NCBI RefSeq assembly: GCF_002514735.1
Contig: NZ_KZ300476.1
Location: 1 to 64,000 of the forward strand
Direction: 5' to 3'
DNA: 64,000 nucleotides
DNA from: Sediminicola luteus
GTDB lineage: Bacteria > Bacteroidota > Bacteroidia > Flavobacteriales > Flavobacteriaceae
Shown here: in pieces, positions 11,001 to 18,271 of the stretch
How positions within the stretch are numbered: position 1 is the stretch's first letter
How the letters are laid out: each line of letters opens with the position of its first letter
Program-made: the position numbers and the translations under genes
The notes under the pieces: generated by a model
Told to the model about the DNA's origin: nothing
The model's input: the letters and a program-made list of their open reading frames with translations, nothing else
Databases searched by the model: none

Positions 11001-11453
11001 ATTGAAATCCTCAATGATAAAATCGGCTTCTTGGGTAGCCGGATGGCTTTTAAAATACCCCCCTACCAATTTACCATACCAACGCCAATCGTATTCGGTA
11101 TCGGCGGCGGCATGAATACCGACAAAACTTCCACCCGCCTGAATATAGCGTTCAAATGCGGCTTCTTGTTTATTATCCAAAACGTTGCCCGTGGTACTAA
11201 GAAAGATAACCGAAGCATATTGTGCTAGGTTAGCTTCATTGAATTGATCGCCTTGGGAAGTGGTGTCGACAGCAAAGCCGTTCTCCGTGCCTAATTTTTT
11301 AATGGCAGCCACACCGTGCGGAATGGAACCATGCTTGAATCCGGCTGTTTTGGTAAACACCAATACTTTGGGGTTACCCTTGCGCTTTTGGGTACAAGCC
11401 GAAAAAAGTGTCAGGGCAAAAATGGCCAGACACCAAAACTTAAAGGTCTTCAT
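8049..11453 (-). CDS. ThuA / glucose-sorbosone dehydrogenase-like / PKD / cytochrome c multidomain lipoprotein
   Basis: 1134 residues with a lipobox ending at Cys20 (FSAC), so probably an outer-membrane or periplasmic lipoprotein. Domains in order: ThuA-like (~28-245), a six-bladed glucose/sorbosone dehydrogenase-like propeller (~262-705, with GHRNPYR and GWPLFAG), PKD (~710-790), a second PKD-like segment (~795-862), a mono-haem cytochrome c (CKACH near 871-875, likely axial Met in VMMPAH) and a C-terminal beta-rich domain (~950-1134) that I do not recognise. The family suggests oxidation of a sugar or polyol with electrons passed to the fused cytochrome; the substrate is unknown. A FAD oxidoreductase gene and a possible flavoprotein gene lie directly upstream on the same strand. 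The 125-nt gap before it contains a weak -7 box (CATTTTTG, 11527-11534, minus), so it may also be transcribed alone. Confidence 0.88.
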   Translation of the reverse strand: MKTFKFWCLAIFALTLFSACTQKRKGNPKVLVFTKTAGFKHGSIPHGVAAIKKLGTENGFAVDTTSQGDQFNEANLAQYASVIFLSTTGNVLDNKQEAAFERYIQAGGSFVGIHAAADTEYDWRWYGKLVGGYFKSHPATQEADFIIEDFNFPATAHFTDSIWHRRDELYNYKLLNPDVNVLVTLDENSYEGGENGDFHPIAWYHEFDGGRAFYTGLGHTDESFSEEPFLKHLLGGIQYAMGENLVLDYKKATTQIPPDGDRFYKTPLVTGVFDEPTEMTILPNLDILVVERKGGVKLYKNGADKIQDAGHLDVYHKTSVPGVNAEEGIMGLQADPNFKDNNWVYVFYSPKDTSVNRLSRFDFKDDKLQMESEKVILDVWSQRQICCHTGGSIAFGGDGLLYLSTGDNTTPFNEPGAPYVNSGFAPLNDLPGKEQYDARRSSANTNDLRGKILRIKINDDATYSIPEGNLFPEGTGGTRPEIYTMGHRNPYRISVDQKNGHVFWGDVGPDAQKDSMATRGPRGYDEINRATEAGNFGWPLFAGDNTAYRDYDYATGQFGEPFKTDAPINDSANNTGLKELPPAQAAMVWYSYGPSGDFPQIGSGGKNPMAGPVYYADMFPDGSGLPDYYDEKFIAYEWMRGWMMAISFFPNGDFKKMEPFAPNVKVSNLIDMEIGPDGHIYLLEYGSGWFRQNADSGLARLDYEAGNRPPLVGEMTIDHNSGKLPLAVNIAVEAEDREGDALSYSWDLGKAGKVETTEPTLSYTFKDAGEYPISVTVTDPSGESISSATKMVYAGNSRPTVQIELEGGDRSFFVPGQPIGYKVTVSDPDGESIAPERLYVAVDYLSGMDEASMDMGHQETIAELSGETLTKNMDCKACHKKDGASIGPSYMDVSKKYVGRSDAKSYLSQKIKNGGTGVWGEVMMPAHVDISDKDLNDIVNWILSLGQDANKKPSLPAQGSFIPESVNAGESLVLSATYTDAGAQGVRALTGGTRKVLGSNTLGFGGAIQAQGFSQVNFNNQDLLLIPADTGWFALTEMALTGITSGYLTAGWMGGIPTDIDFEIRLDSPGGQLLGKAKLKAQAGDGQNGGAIPFKIKPITDGKPHTLYFLSKASDSEAASNMQAALMAVTFLGK

Positions 11454-11578
11454 GTAGTCGTAGTTGTTTGTTTGAGTTCGAAGCCGAATATACTAATTGT
11501 GTACGGTTTACCTATTGAAGATGAATCAAAAATGTCTCTAAAAATCTACGTTAACGTTGTAGTAGGGTTCTATTGCCG

Positions 11579-12658
11579 TTAGTTCTTATTTAAAGTTGCC
11601 AACCAATAATCAGCCACCGGGTTGTCTCCTTTTTTATCTAAGGGTATGGCCTCGATAAACTTGTTTTTTTTCCCGGAAGGCCATAAGACTACCTTGCTTA
11701 CCAATAAACGGATCTGATTTTCATTTAACCGGTCATACTCCCGTAAAATTTCTAAGCCCTGGTCCATCATAGTCTCATCCAGCTTTTGTAACAGGTTGTT
11801 TTGGCTATGGGTGTCCCATTCATAAAAACCAGCATACAACCAGCTTTTAAAATGGGATGTCACCAAAGTTTTTTGGGGTAGTTTTTTAAGTAATTGTACC
11901 CGCCACTGGGGCGTTGCAGTGGTGAACAATTCGGCAAGGCGGGATTCGTACACACCCAAATCCGAAGCAGGAATTTGCCTAAGGGCATAGGCTTGGTACT
12001 GCTCAATATCGCTATCCAAAAGCTTTGCAAAACCATTTTTGGCGAAATACTCGGAGGAACTATTTTTTATGTGCTTTAGTACCACTGGATCATGGGCCAA
12101 ATGCCATAAGCTATAACAGCTATAGGCCCCACCTGCCACTACTTCGGCCTTTAACTCTTCTTTAGTAGCCCCTGAGGTAGCATCGAGATCCAACGGATTA
12201 TCGGTGGGCACCTTATCGATTAACTCATCCAAGGTTTTATGTCGGAATACCGAGTTTTTATTGGCCAGTAATTTATGTAGTTTGGCGTAATCAGCAGCCT
12301 CAAATTTGGCATGTTCGTATTTGGTAAGCGGCGCATCTTTTACAATTCCGTAGCCCCAATAATCACCTATAAGGCTCCAAAACATATTTATCTCGGCCAG
12401 TTTGCATTCGCCATTGGCACACACCACCACCGACATGGGGGAATAGTAGAACAAGGCTTCATCTTGGGCATCGCTGACCAAGAACATCTGTTGCTCGCCC
12501 GTGGTCTCAGTATCGCCAAAAGTAAACACCTCTTCTACTTGTTGGGCTTGCTTCCAAAGGGTGCCGCCTTCAAAAAACAAAGGGGGGTCCATAGGATCGT
12601 TTTGGAAGGAAAACCAGCCGCACGAACCCAAAACGATCACTATTCCCCAGAGTTTCAT
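11579..12658 (-). CDS. Secreted protein with a possible FMN-flavinylation motif (unrecognised family)
   Basis: 359 residues. The N-terminus MK plus a short hydrophobic run ending LGSC (Cys13) may be a lipoprotein signal. Residues 159-165 read DATSGAT, which fits the Dxx(S/T)GA(T/S) motif where ApbE attaches FMN through the last Thr in RnfG/NqrC-type FMN_bind domains. The preceding segment has the loose FMN_bind look, with the motif followed by a small-residue-rich helix. The C-terminal half (~200-359) looks like helical repeats. Its start overlaps the end of the upstream FAD oxidoreductase gene by 4 nt (ATGA), so the two are translationally coupled. If flavinylated, it could carry electrons between that enzyme and the cytochrome c domain of the next gene; this is inference. 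No apbE gene is in the window. Confidence 0.6.
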   Translation of the reverse strand: MKLWGIVIVLGSCGWFSFQNDPMDPPLFFEGGTLWKQAQQVEEVFTFGDTETTGEQQMFLVSDAQDEALFYYSPMSVVVCANGECKLAEINMFWSLIGDYWGYGIVKDAPLTKYEHAKFEAADYAKLHKLLANKNSVFRHKTLDELIDKVPTDNPLDLDATSGATKEELKAEVVAGGAYSCYSLWHLAHDPVVLKHIKNSSSEYFAKNGFAKLLDSDIEQYQAYALRQIPASDLGVYESRLAELFTTATPQWRVQLLKKLPQKTLVTSHFKSWLYAGFYEWDTHSQNNLLQKLDETMMDQGLEILREYDRLNENQIRLLVSKVVLWPSGKKNKFIEAIPLDKKGDNPVADYWLATLNKN

Positions 12659-14418
12659 TGTTGCTTGTCAATAAGGGCTAAATACTCTTCTAAATGATTT
12701 TCATATAAGCCCCTGGGTTTCACCTGATGTTTTTTACATAAAGAGGCCGCAAAACCAACGGCAGCTCCCATCTGACCCGTGGTAAGCATTACCCGTGGAC
12801 CGCCCAAGCCGACATGTGAGCAGCTAAAATTTCGTCCGGCCATAAAGAGGTTATCTATATTCTTGGAATAGAGACTGCGGTAGGGAATAAAATAGGATTC
12901 CGTTTCGTAGAAAATGGCCTTCGAAAGAAAATCGGGCTTTTCGGGGTTTTGCAAGTTCTGCTGAAAATGTACATCGATTTCCCGGGTCTCTTCCACTACG
13001 GCATCCTTAAATTTCGTATGCTCCAATACATCTTTGAAGGTAAATACATAATCGCCGATCAAACGTCTCGATTCACGCTTACCCAGAAGATAGGATACCC
13101 AATCTAATTTTATGTTATCATGTTTCCCGGACTCTTTGGCGGTAGCGAACGAACCGTATATAGCCCGAAGCATATGATCGCGAATCTGCTCGCCATCGTG
13201 AATTTGATGCAGGTCGTTTCGAGAGAACTCCCAATACCATTCTCCGGCAATGGCGGCATGTTTGCCCGATACCCCTTTAGCCCAAGGTACTTTCGGAAAG
13301 TTTTCCTTGCGATCACTTTTATGGGTCTGCCATAATACTGATGATCCCATCACAAAATCATCGGCCACTTCCGGACTCCAGAGTTCGCCCCATTCGTCCC
13401 AGGCCTCGCCATAGGTATCGGCACTTTCGCGCCCATAGGAAAACTCAGCCCCGGCCCAATAGCCGATCCAGCCATCTCCGGTAGAATCCACGAATAAGGG
13501 CGCTTTAAACCGGATACGCTCACCAGAAGTCGTCTCGCGGGCATCTACATAGGTAATGGTACCATCTTCGGCTTTGGCATCGTAGGCGCGCCAGTTCAAA
13601 AACAGGGTTATGTTTTTATAGCCTTTCATATTCCTATCCCGCTTTTCTTGGTCTTTTTTGGCCTCGGACGACCCGTTCGGGTAGTGTTCGGTATCTATTT
13701 TACGTAGTATGCGTTCGTATTTTCCATAAATCCCCAAGGTATGTACCCGTATTTCTTCACTGGCATTCCCTCCCAAAACCGGCCTATCGTGGATCAAAGC
13801 CACCTTCAATCCTTGTTCGGCCGCCGCTATAGATGCCGCACAACCGGCCAAGCCGCCACCGACAACTACCAAATCGAATTTTTGGGTCTGTTCCGGGGAT
13901 TGTGGTTCTTTTAGCATGCTTTTGCGCCAACTGGTCAAAGCACTGTCGTCTATTTTAGGCATGTCCTTTTCGGTCGAAAAATACAGGGCATCGCAGCGGG
14001 CATTAAAGCCGGTTAAATCCTGTAGGGTTACAGTCATTTTTTTTGACTTCACATCAACAGATCCGGCATATTGCCAACCCCAACCGATTTCGGTTCCCAA
14101 GGTTTCGTTCAATTCCTTTCCGTTTACCTTCACCTTAAACTGCCCCGGGGCTTCCCAAGGTCCGGGGATCCAATCGCGGGTGCGGGCCCAAACATGATAG
14201 GTTCCTTTTTTCGTTTTTACCGTTGTTGAGGCATCCGCTACCGGAACACCCATACCGTGGGCCATGAGATAGGGTGAGCCCATTTGCTCAACAAATTGTG
14301 GGTCTACGACCCAACCACCTTTATCATCGAAACTTTCGGCCTCCAATAGAAAAGAATCTTGGCCATATAAAACGGTAGCACACAGGCTAAGAAATGCTAG
14401 TAATAGTCCTTTGGTCAT
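12655..14418 (-). CDS. Secreted FAD-dependent oxidoreductase with N-terminal CBM-like domain
   Basis: 587 residues with a signal peptide (cleavage near LYGQ, residue ~20). Residues ~22-150 form a beta-sandwich that looks like a carbohydrate-binding or golvesin-type domain (AESFDDKGGW, YHVWART). A GGGLAG dinucleotide-binding motif near residue 183 begins a FAD_oxidored (PF12831-like) domain running to the end, with a C-terminal GRNFSCSHV...GPRVM segment typical of this family. Members are secreted or periplasmic flavoproteins often found in polysaccharide or sulfated-sugar loci; the substrate cannot be read from sequence. It is first in a coupled pair with the downstream gene (4-nt overlap). 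The divergent amidohydrolase operon starts 200 bp away. Confidence 0.85.
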   Translation of the reverse strand: MTKGLLLAFLSLCATVLYGQDSFLLEAESFDDKGGWVVDPQFVEQMGSPYLMAHGMGVPVADASTTVKTKKGTYHVWARTRDWIPGPWEAPGQFKVKVNGKELNETLGTEIGWGWQYAGSVDVKSKKMTVTLQDLTGFNARCDALYFSTEKDMPKIDDSALTSWRKSMLKEPQSPEQTQKFDLVVVGGGLAGCAASIAAAEQGLKVALIHDRPVLGGNASEEIRVHTLGIYGKYERILRKIDTEHYPNGSSEAKKDQEKRDRNMKGYKNITLFLNWRAYDAKAEDGTITYVDARETTSGERIRFKAPLFVDSTGDGWIGYWAGAEFSYGRESADTYGEAWDEWGELWSPEVADDFVMGSSVLWQTHKSDRKENFPKVPWAKGVSGKHAAIAGEWYWEFSRNDLHQIHDGEQIRDHMLRAIYGSFATAKESGKHDNIKLDWVSYLLGKRESRRLIGDYVFTFKDVLEHTKFKDAVVEETREIDVHFQQNLQNPEKPDFLSKAIFYETESYFIPYRSLYSKNIDNLFMAGRNFSCSHVGLGGPRVMLTTGQMGAAVGFAASLCKKHQVKPRGLYENHLEEYLALIDKQQ

Positions 14419-14580
14419 AATCTTGGTTTTGTTGGCCGCAAATCATCTCCGTTGCGACCGACTTAAAACTATGATTTTTCGGGCATATAGCATCCACACT
14501 TCTACCAATAGCGCCAAAATTGACTTTAGCGGCTTACGAAAACGTTTTCAAAAAGAGATCTATGACTCTCTCTGGCCTGC

Positions 14581-14588
14581 TAATTTTG
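14581..14588 (+). promoter_or_regulatory. -7 promoter box of the amidohydrolase operon
   Basis: TAATTTTG is a full match to TAnnTTTG. It lies 33 nt before the ATG at 14622 and rules out the in-frame upstream ATG at 14520 as the start. No clear -33 TTG was seen. Confidence 0.65.
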
Positions 14589-14621
14589 TCTAATTATGTA
14601 CCTTGGCCAAAACAACTGCCT

Positions 14622-15998
14622 ATGCGGAATCTTCTTTTCTTATCCTTGGTTTTGACCTTTTCTTGTGGTGGACCCAATACTCCCACTTACGATGTTTTGA
14701 TTAAAAATGCCCAAGTACTTCAATTGGATTCCGGTACCTATAGGACCTTAAGCCTGGGCATTACGAATGGCCGTATCGAAAATGTAATCCCTCCTTCGGA
14801 ATTATCCCTAGTATCTACAAAAGAAATTATTGATGCCAAAGGCAAATATGCACTACCTGGGCTTTGGGACAATCATGTGCACTTTAGAGGAGGCGAAAAC
14901 TTGGTACAGGCTAATGCCAACCTACTACCATTTTACCTAGACTATGGTATAACCACCGTACGGGATGCCGGTGGGGATCTTACTTCCCATGTGCGGCTTT
15001 GGCAAAAAGAAATTGAAGAAGCTACGCGTATGGGTCCAACAATTTTTACTTCTGGCCCTAAAATAGATGGAAAAAGCCCTACTTGGGCAGGTTCATTTGA
15101 GGTTGCGAATCCACAGGACATAGTAAAATCCCTCGATTCATTACAAAAACTAAAAGTCGATTTTGTAAAACTCTACGATAGCACCATTGACGGAGCCTTG
15201 TATCTGGAAACTATTCGGGAAGCCGAAAAAAGAGGCATGAAGGTTACCGGACACCTCCCCTATTCCATCCCAGTGAATGAAGCCATTGATGCCGGGTTGG
15301 ATGGTATAGAGCATTTGTATTTCGTACTAAAGGCCTGTAGTTCAAAGGAAACCGAAATTACGGCAGCCATCCAAGACGGAAGCATGGGCTTTTGGGAGGC
15401 CCTACCCTTGTTACTAGAATCTTATGAAGAAACCACAGCCCAGGCTTTTTTCAATAAACTGAAAGATAAAGGGGTGTTCGTGGTGCCTACCTTGCATATT
15501 GGACACACTTTAAGTTATTTAGATGAAATTGATCATAGTCAAGATGCCTTTTTAAGTAAACTACCCCAAGATTTTATCGACACCTACCAAGGGCGTATTT
15601 CACGATTTGAAAGAAGTAGTACGGAAACCCGTGAAAAAAGAAAAGCCTTGGACACCTTCTTTCAGCAGCTCACCTATAAGCTTTATACCGCTGGGGTTCC
15701 TCTTTTGGCCGGTTCCGACAATGGTGCCTACAATGCCTATGTATATCCGGGGATATCGCTGCATCTAGAATTGGCCGCCATGGTAAAAACGGGTATACCT
15801 CCTTTGGACGCTTTAAAATCGTCCTTTGTAAATGGCCCAGACTTGCTCGACAAAGATGCATTTGGCAGCCTAGAACAAGGCAAGATTGCCGACATACTTT
15901 TATTGAATAGTGACCCACTACAACAAATTGAGTCACTCCAAGATATATACCTGACCCTAAAATCCGGTGTACCCTATAATCCCCAAGCAAAAAACTGA
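14622..15998 (+). CDS. Amidohydrolase-family lipoprotein
   Basis: 458 residues from the ATG at 14622, chosen because it begins a lipoprotein signal (lipobox ending at Cys15, TFSC) and lies just downstream of a perfect -7 box. An earlier in-frame ATG at 14520 precedes that promoter. The metal-binding HxH appears as NHVHFRGG near residue 88; GHLPY and HIGH supply further His ligands and AGSDNGAY the conserved Asp. This is the imidazolonepropionase/prolidase-like branch of metal-dependent hydrolases, which cleave amide or peptide-like bonds; the substrate is unknown. It is followed after 5 nt by a second amidohydrolase, so the two form an operon, probably acting in the periplasm or at the cell surface. 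Confidence 0.85.
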   Translation: MRNLLFLSLVLTFSCGGPNTPTYDVLIKNAQVLQLDSGTYRTLSLGITNGRIENVIPPSELSLVSTKEIIDAKGKYALPGLWDNHVHFRGGENLVQANANLLPFYLDYGITTVRDAGGDLTSHVRLWQKEIEEATRMGPTIFTSGPKIDGKSPTWAGSFEVANPQDIVKSLDSLQKLKVDFVKLYDSTIDGALYLETIREAEKRGMKVTGHLPYSIPVNEAIDAGLDGIEHLYFVLKACSSKETEITAAIQDGSMGFWEALPLLLESYEETTAQAFFNKLKDKGVFVVPTLHIGHTLSYLDEIDHSQDAFLSKLPQDFIDTYQGRISRFERSSTETREKRKALDTFFQQLTYKLYTAGVPLLAGSDNGAYNAYVYPGISLHLELAAMVKTGIPPLDALKSSFVNGPDLLDKDAFGSLEQGKIADILLLNSDPLQQIESLQDIYLTLKSGVPYNPQAKN

Positions 15999-16003
15999 AT
16001 TCC

Positions 16004-17263
16004 ATGAAAAAAATAGTACTCCTCTTATTATGTTTAGTCCCATTAAGCATCCAGGCCCAATACATTCTAAAGGCCGATCGGGTTTTCGACGGATTTGAAA
16101 TGCATAAAGATTGGGTGGTTGTGGTCGAGGGCGAACGTATAACCTATGCGGGGCCAACCTCTAAGACCAGAAAATTGAAAGGCAACTATATCAAACTACC
16201 CGGCACAACCTTGATGCCTGGAATAATCGAAGGTCATTCCCATATTCTGCTCCATCCGTACAACGAGGTATCGTGGAACGACCAGGTATTAAAGGAATCA
16301 CCAGCAGAAAGGGCCATTCGGGCCAGTGTTCATGTAGAAAATAGTCTCATGGCCGGAATTACCGCTATGCGGGATCTGGGGGCCGAAGGCGCTGGTTATA
16401 CCGATGTTTACGTAAAACAAAGTATTGCGAAAGGCATTATCCGTGGGCCTAGACTTATGGTTGCCGGACCGGCCATCGTTGCCACCGGTGCTTATGGCCC
16501 AAAGGGATTCCACGACGGCGTACAAGTTCCTTTGGGGGCCGAACCCACCAGTGGGATCGAGGGTATAATCACCACCGCTAGGCGCCAATTAGGCCAAGGT
16601 GCCGATCTGATCAAGGTGTACGCCGATTACCGCTGGCACCCGGGCGAGGCTTCGCAAGCCACTTTTTTACAAGAGGAACTCGATGTTTTGGTTAAAACCG
16701 CCACCAGTGCCGGACGCTGGGTGGTGGCCCATGCCAGTACCCCCGAAGGAATGCGCCGGGCCGTTTTGGCCGGGGTAGAAACCATTGAGCATGGCGATGG
16801 GGGTACCCGCGATATCTTTGAATTGATGAAATCGAAAAACGTGGCCCTTTGCCCCACCTTGGCCGCTGGCGATGCCATTACCCAATACCGGGGATGGAAA
16901 AAGGGACATGAACCCGAACCGGAACGTATACAACAAAAGCGAAAATCGTTCCAATTAGCATTAGAGGTAGGCGTACCCATAGTTTTTGGGGGAGATGTCG
17001 GGGTGTTTACCCATGGCGAGAACTACCGGGAAATGAAACTCATGGTAGATTATGGCATGTCGCCAAAAGATGTTTTGAGAACAGCCACCTCGGGCAATGC
17101 CGAAATCTTACATTTTAAAGACCTCGGACAGGTTAAAGCCGGTTTTTTGGCCGATCTGATTGCCGTAAAAGGAAACCCCACGGCGGACATTAAAGCCATG
17201 CGTGAGGTTTCGTTCGTTATGCTCAACGGCGAATTGATCAAAAATCAATCCATCGAAGAATAA
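16004..17263 (+). CDS. Secreted amidohydrolase (prolidase-like)
   Basis: 419 residues with a signal peptide (LSIQAQ, cleavage near residue 19). The metal site is read from EGHSHILLH (HxH), LIKVYADYRW (bridging Lys), VVAHAST, ETIEHGDGG and the terminal Asp in FGGDVGVF. All expected ligands of a binuclear amidohydrolase are present. It belongs to the same broad family as the preceding lipoprotein but is not a close copy. Its start is 5 nt after that gene, so it is co-transcribed. A role in hydrolysing dipeptide-like or acyl-amino-acid substrates in the periplasm is plausible but not shown. It ends 11 nt from the convergent coiled-coil gene. Confidence 0.87.
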   Translation: MKKIVLLLLCLVPLSIQAQYILKADRVFDGFEMHKDWVVVVEGERITYAGPTSKTRKLKGNYIKLPGTTLMPGIIEGHSHILLHPYNEVSWNDQVLKESPAERAIRASVHVENSLMAGITAMRDLGAEGAGYTDVYVKQSIAKGIIRGPRLMVAGPAIVATGAYGPKGFHDGVQVPLGAEPTSGIEGIITTARRQLGQGADLIKVYADYRWHPGEASQATFLQEELDVLVKTATSAGRWVVAHASTPEGMRRAVLAGVETIEHGDGGTRDIFELMKSKNVALCPTLAAGDAITQYRGWKKGHEPEPERIQQKRKSFQLALEVGVPIVFGGDVGVFTHGENYREMKLMVDYGMSPKDVLRTATSGNAEILHFKDLGQVKAGFLADLIAVKGNPTADIKAMREVSFVMLNGELIKNQSIEE

Positions 17264-17274
17264 TCAGTAAAAGG

Positions 17275-18042
17275 TTATTTTTTCGCTTTTAGTTTTTCTT
17301 TGACCATGCTGTAAAATTTGTGGTAATCGGGATGCAGGGTAAAACGAACCCCTTCCTTAAATCCACCGTCTTGGGCCTTGGCCAGCATTTGTTTTGGATC
17401 GGCCTGGTGCTTTTCCTGTAAAAGCTTGCCCAAGGCAAAAGCCTCTTTGTCAGCCTTTTCAAATTCCCCGGTATTGGTCAGTACCCCAAGGGTGAGAAAT
17501 TGATTCGGGTCTATCGCCGCTAGGGCCGCTACCTTGGCCAACCAAGTCTCACTTTCTGGTTTAACGCCTCCTTTTTCATCAAAGAACAAACTGCGATCCA
17601 TCGTAAGCTGTAGTTCGCCTTCTTCAACCCCCATTTTCGCCTGGTCTCCAAATTGCCCCTTGGCATAGGTCAACAACACAATGGCCAAAGAATCGTTTTT
17701 CGAAAAAGCATCGGTAACCACGGCAATCTGATCTTCTTTTTCCTCTAAACTCGCTAAGGCCTTTTCTACATTTTCAGAGTTCTTACTCGAAACTTCGGCA
17801 AAGTTCTTTAAGTTGGTCAACAAGGCCTTATTGGCATCTTTAAGTTCCGTAACTTGTTTTTCGAACTCAGTGGCCTTGGCCAAACTCGAGCTTTCATTAC
17901 GCTTGGCTTCGGCAATTTCACTTTCCTTGGCCCGTAGTTGGTCCTCTAAACGGGCCACCTGGGCAATCAGCTCACTTTTTTTCTGGGCAATGCTATAACT
18001 GCTTGCCAAGACAAAACATATAAGGGGTAGTATTTTTTTCAT
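17275..18042 (-). CDS. Periplasmic coiled-coil protein, possible OmpA/MotB-like C-terminal domain
   Basis: 255 residues with a signal peptide (SYSIAQ, ~19 residues). Residues ~20-110 are a heptad-rich coiled coil dense in Glu, Lys and Ala. Residues ~135-255 resemble a degenerate OmpA/MotB peptidoglycan-binding fold: a strand ending in LFFDEKGG, a helix, then FLTLGVLTNTG. The canonical Asp and Arg that bind diaminopimelate are not obvious. It stands alone, with its own -7 box at 18079-18086 and a leader of about 30 nt, and is divergent from the BNR-repeat gene. The function is unknown; an envelope structural role is a guess. Confidence 0.7.
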   Translation of the reverse strand: MKKILPLICFVLASSYSIAQKKSELIAQVARLEDQLRAKESEIAEAKRNESSSLAKATEFEKQVTELKDANKALLTNLKNFAEVSSKNSENVEKALASLEEKEDQIAVVTDAFSKNDSLAIVLLTYAKGQFGDQAKMGVEEGELQLTMDRSLFFDEKGGVKPESETWLAKVAALAAIDPNQFLTLGVLTNTGEFEKADKEAFALGKLLQEKHQADPKQMLAKAQDGGFKEGVRFTLHPDYHKFYSMVKEKLKAKK

Positions 18043-18078
18043 AGGTCTGTTTTATTTCTTTAGGTTAGTTTGAGCCCA

Positions 18079-18086
18079 CAAAAATA
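18079..18086 (-). promoter_or_regulatory. -7 promoter box of the coiled-coil gene
   Basis: On the minus strand TATTTTTG is a full TAnnTTTG match, giving a leader of about 32 nt to the ATG at 18042. Confidence 0.6.
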
Positions 18087-18237
18087 GGATTTTGAACAAA
18101 TGTGGAAAATCCGCTCCCTGTTAAACCACCAAAAACATACGAAATACAACGAATGAAGGGGTAAACGTAATTTCTTAAGAGTGAACGACCCTCGGTTTCC
18201 TTAACAGATCTTTAAGAAAGCTAGCCTAGCATTTCCC

Positions 18238-18245
18238 TATCTTTA
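18238..18245 (+). promoter_or_regulatory. Probable -7 box of the BNR-repeat gene
   Basis: TATCTTTA matches TAnnTTTG at 7 of 8 positions, 26 nt before the ATG at 18272. An inverted repeat TTTCTTAA (18171-18178) / TTAAGAAA (18212-18219) lies upstream. Confidence 0.5.
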
Positions 18246-18271
18246 GCGGGCTAATTAGTCAACTACTCTCA

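Noticed and set aside
14520-14621. Earlier ATG for the first amidohydrolase
   Set aside because: It lies upstream of a perfect TAATTTTG -7 box and masks the lipoprotein signal.
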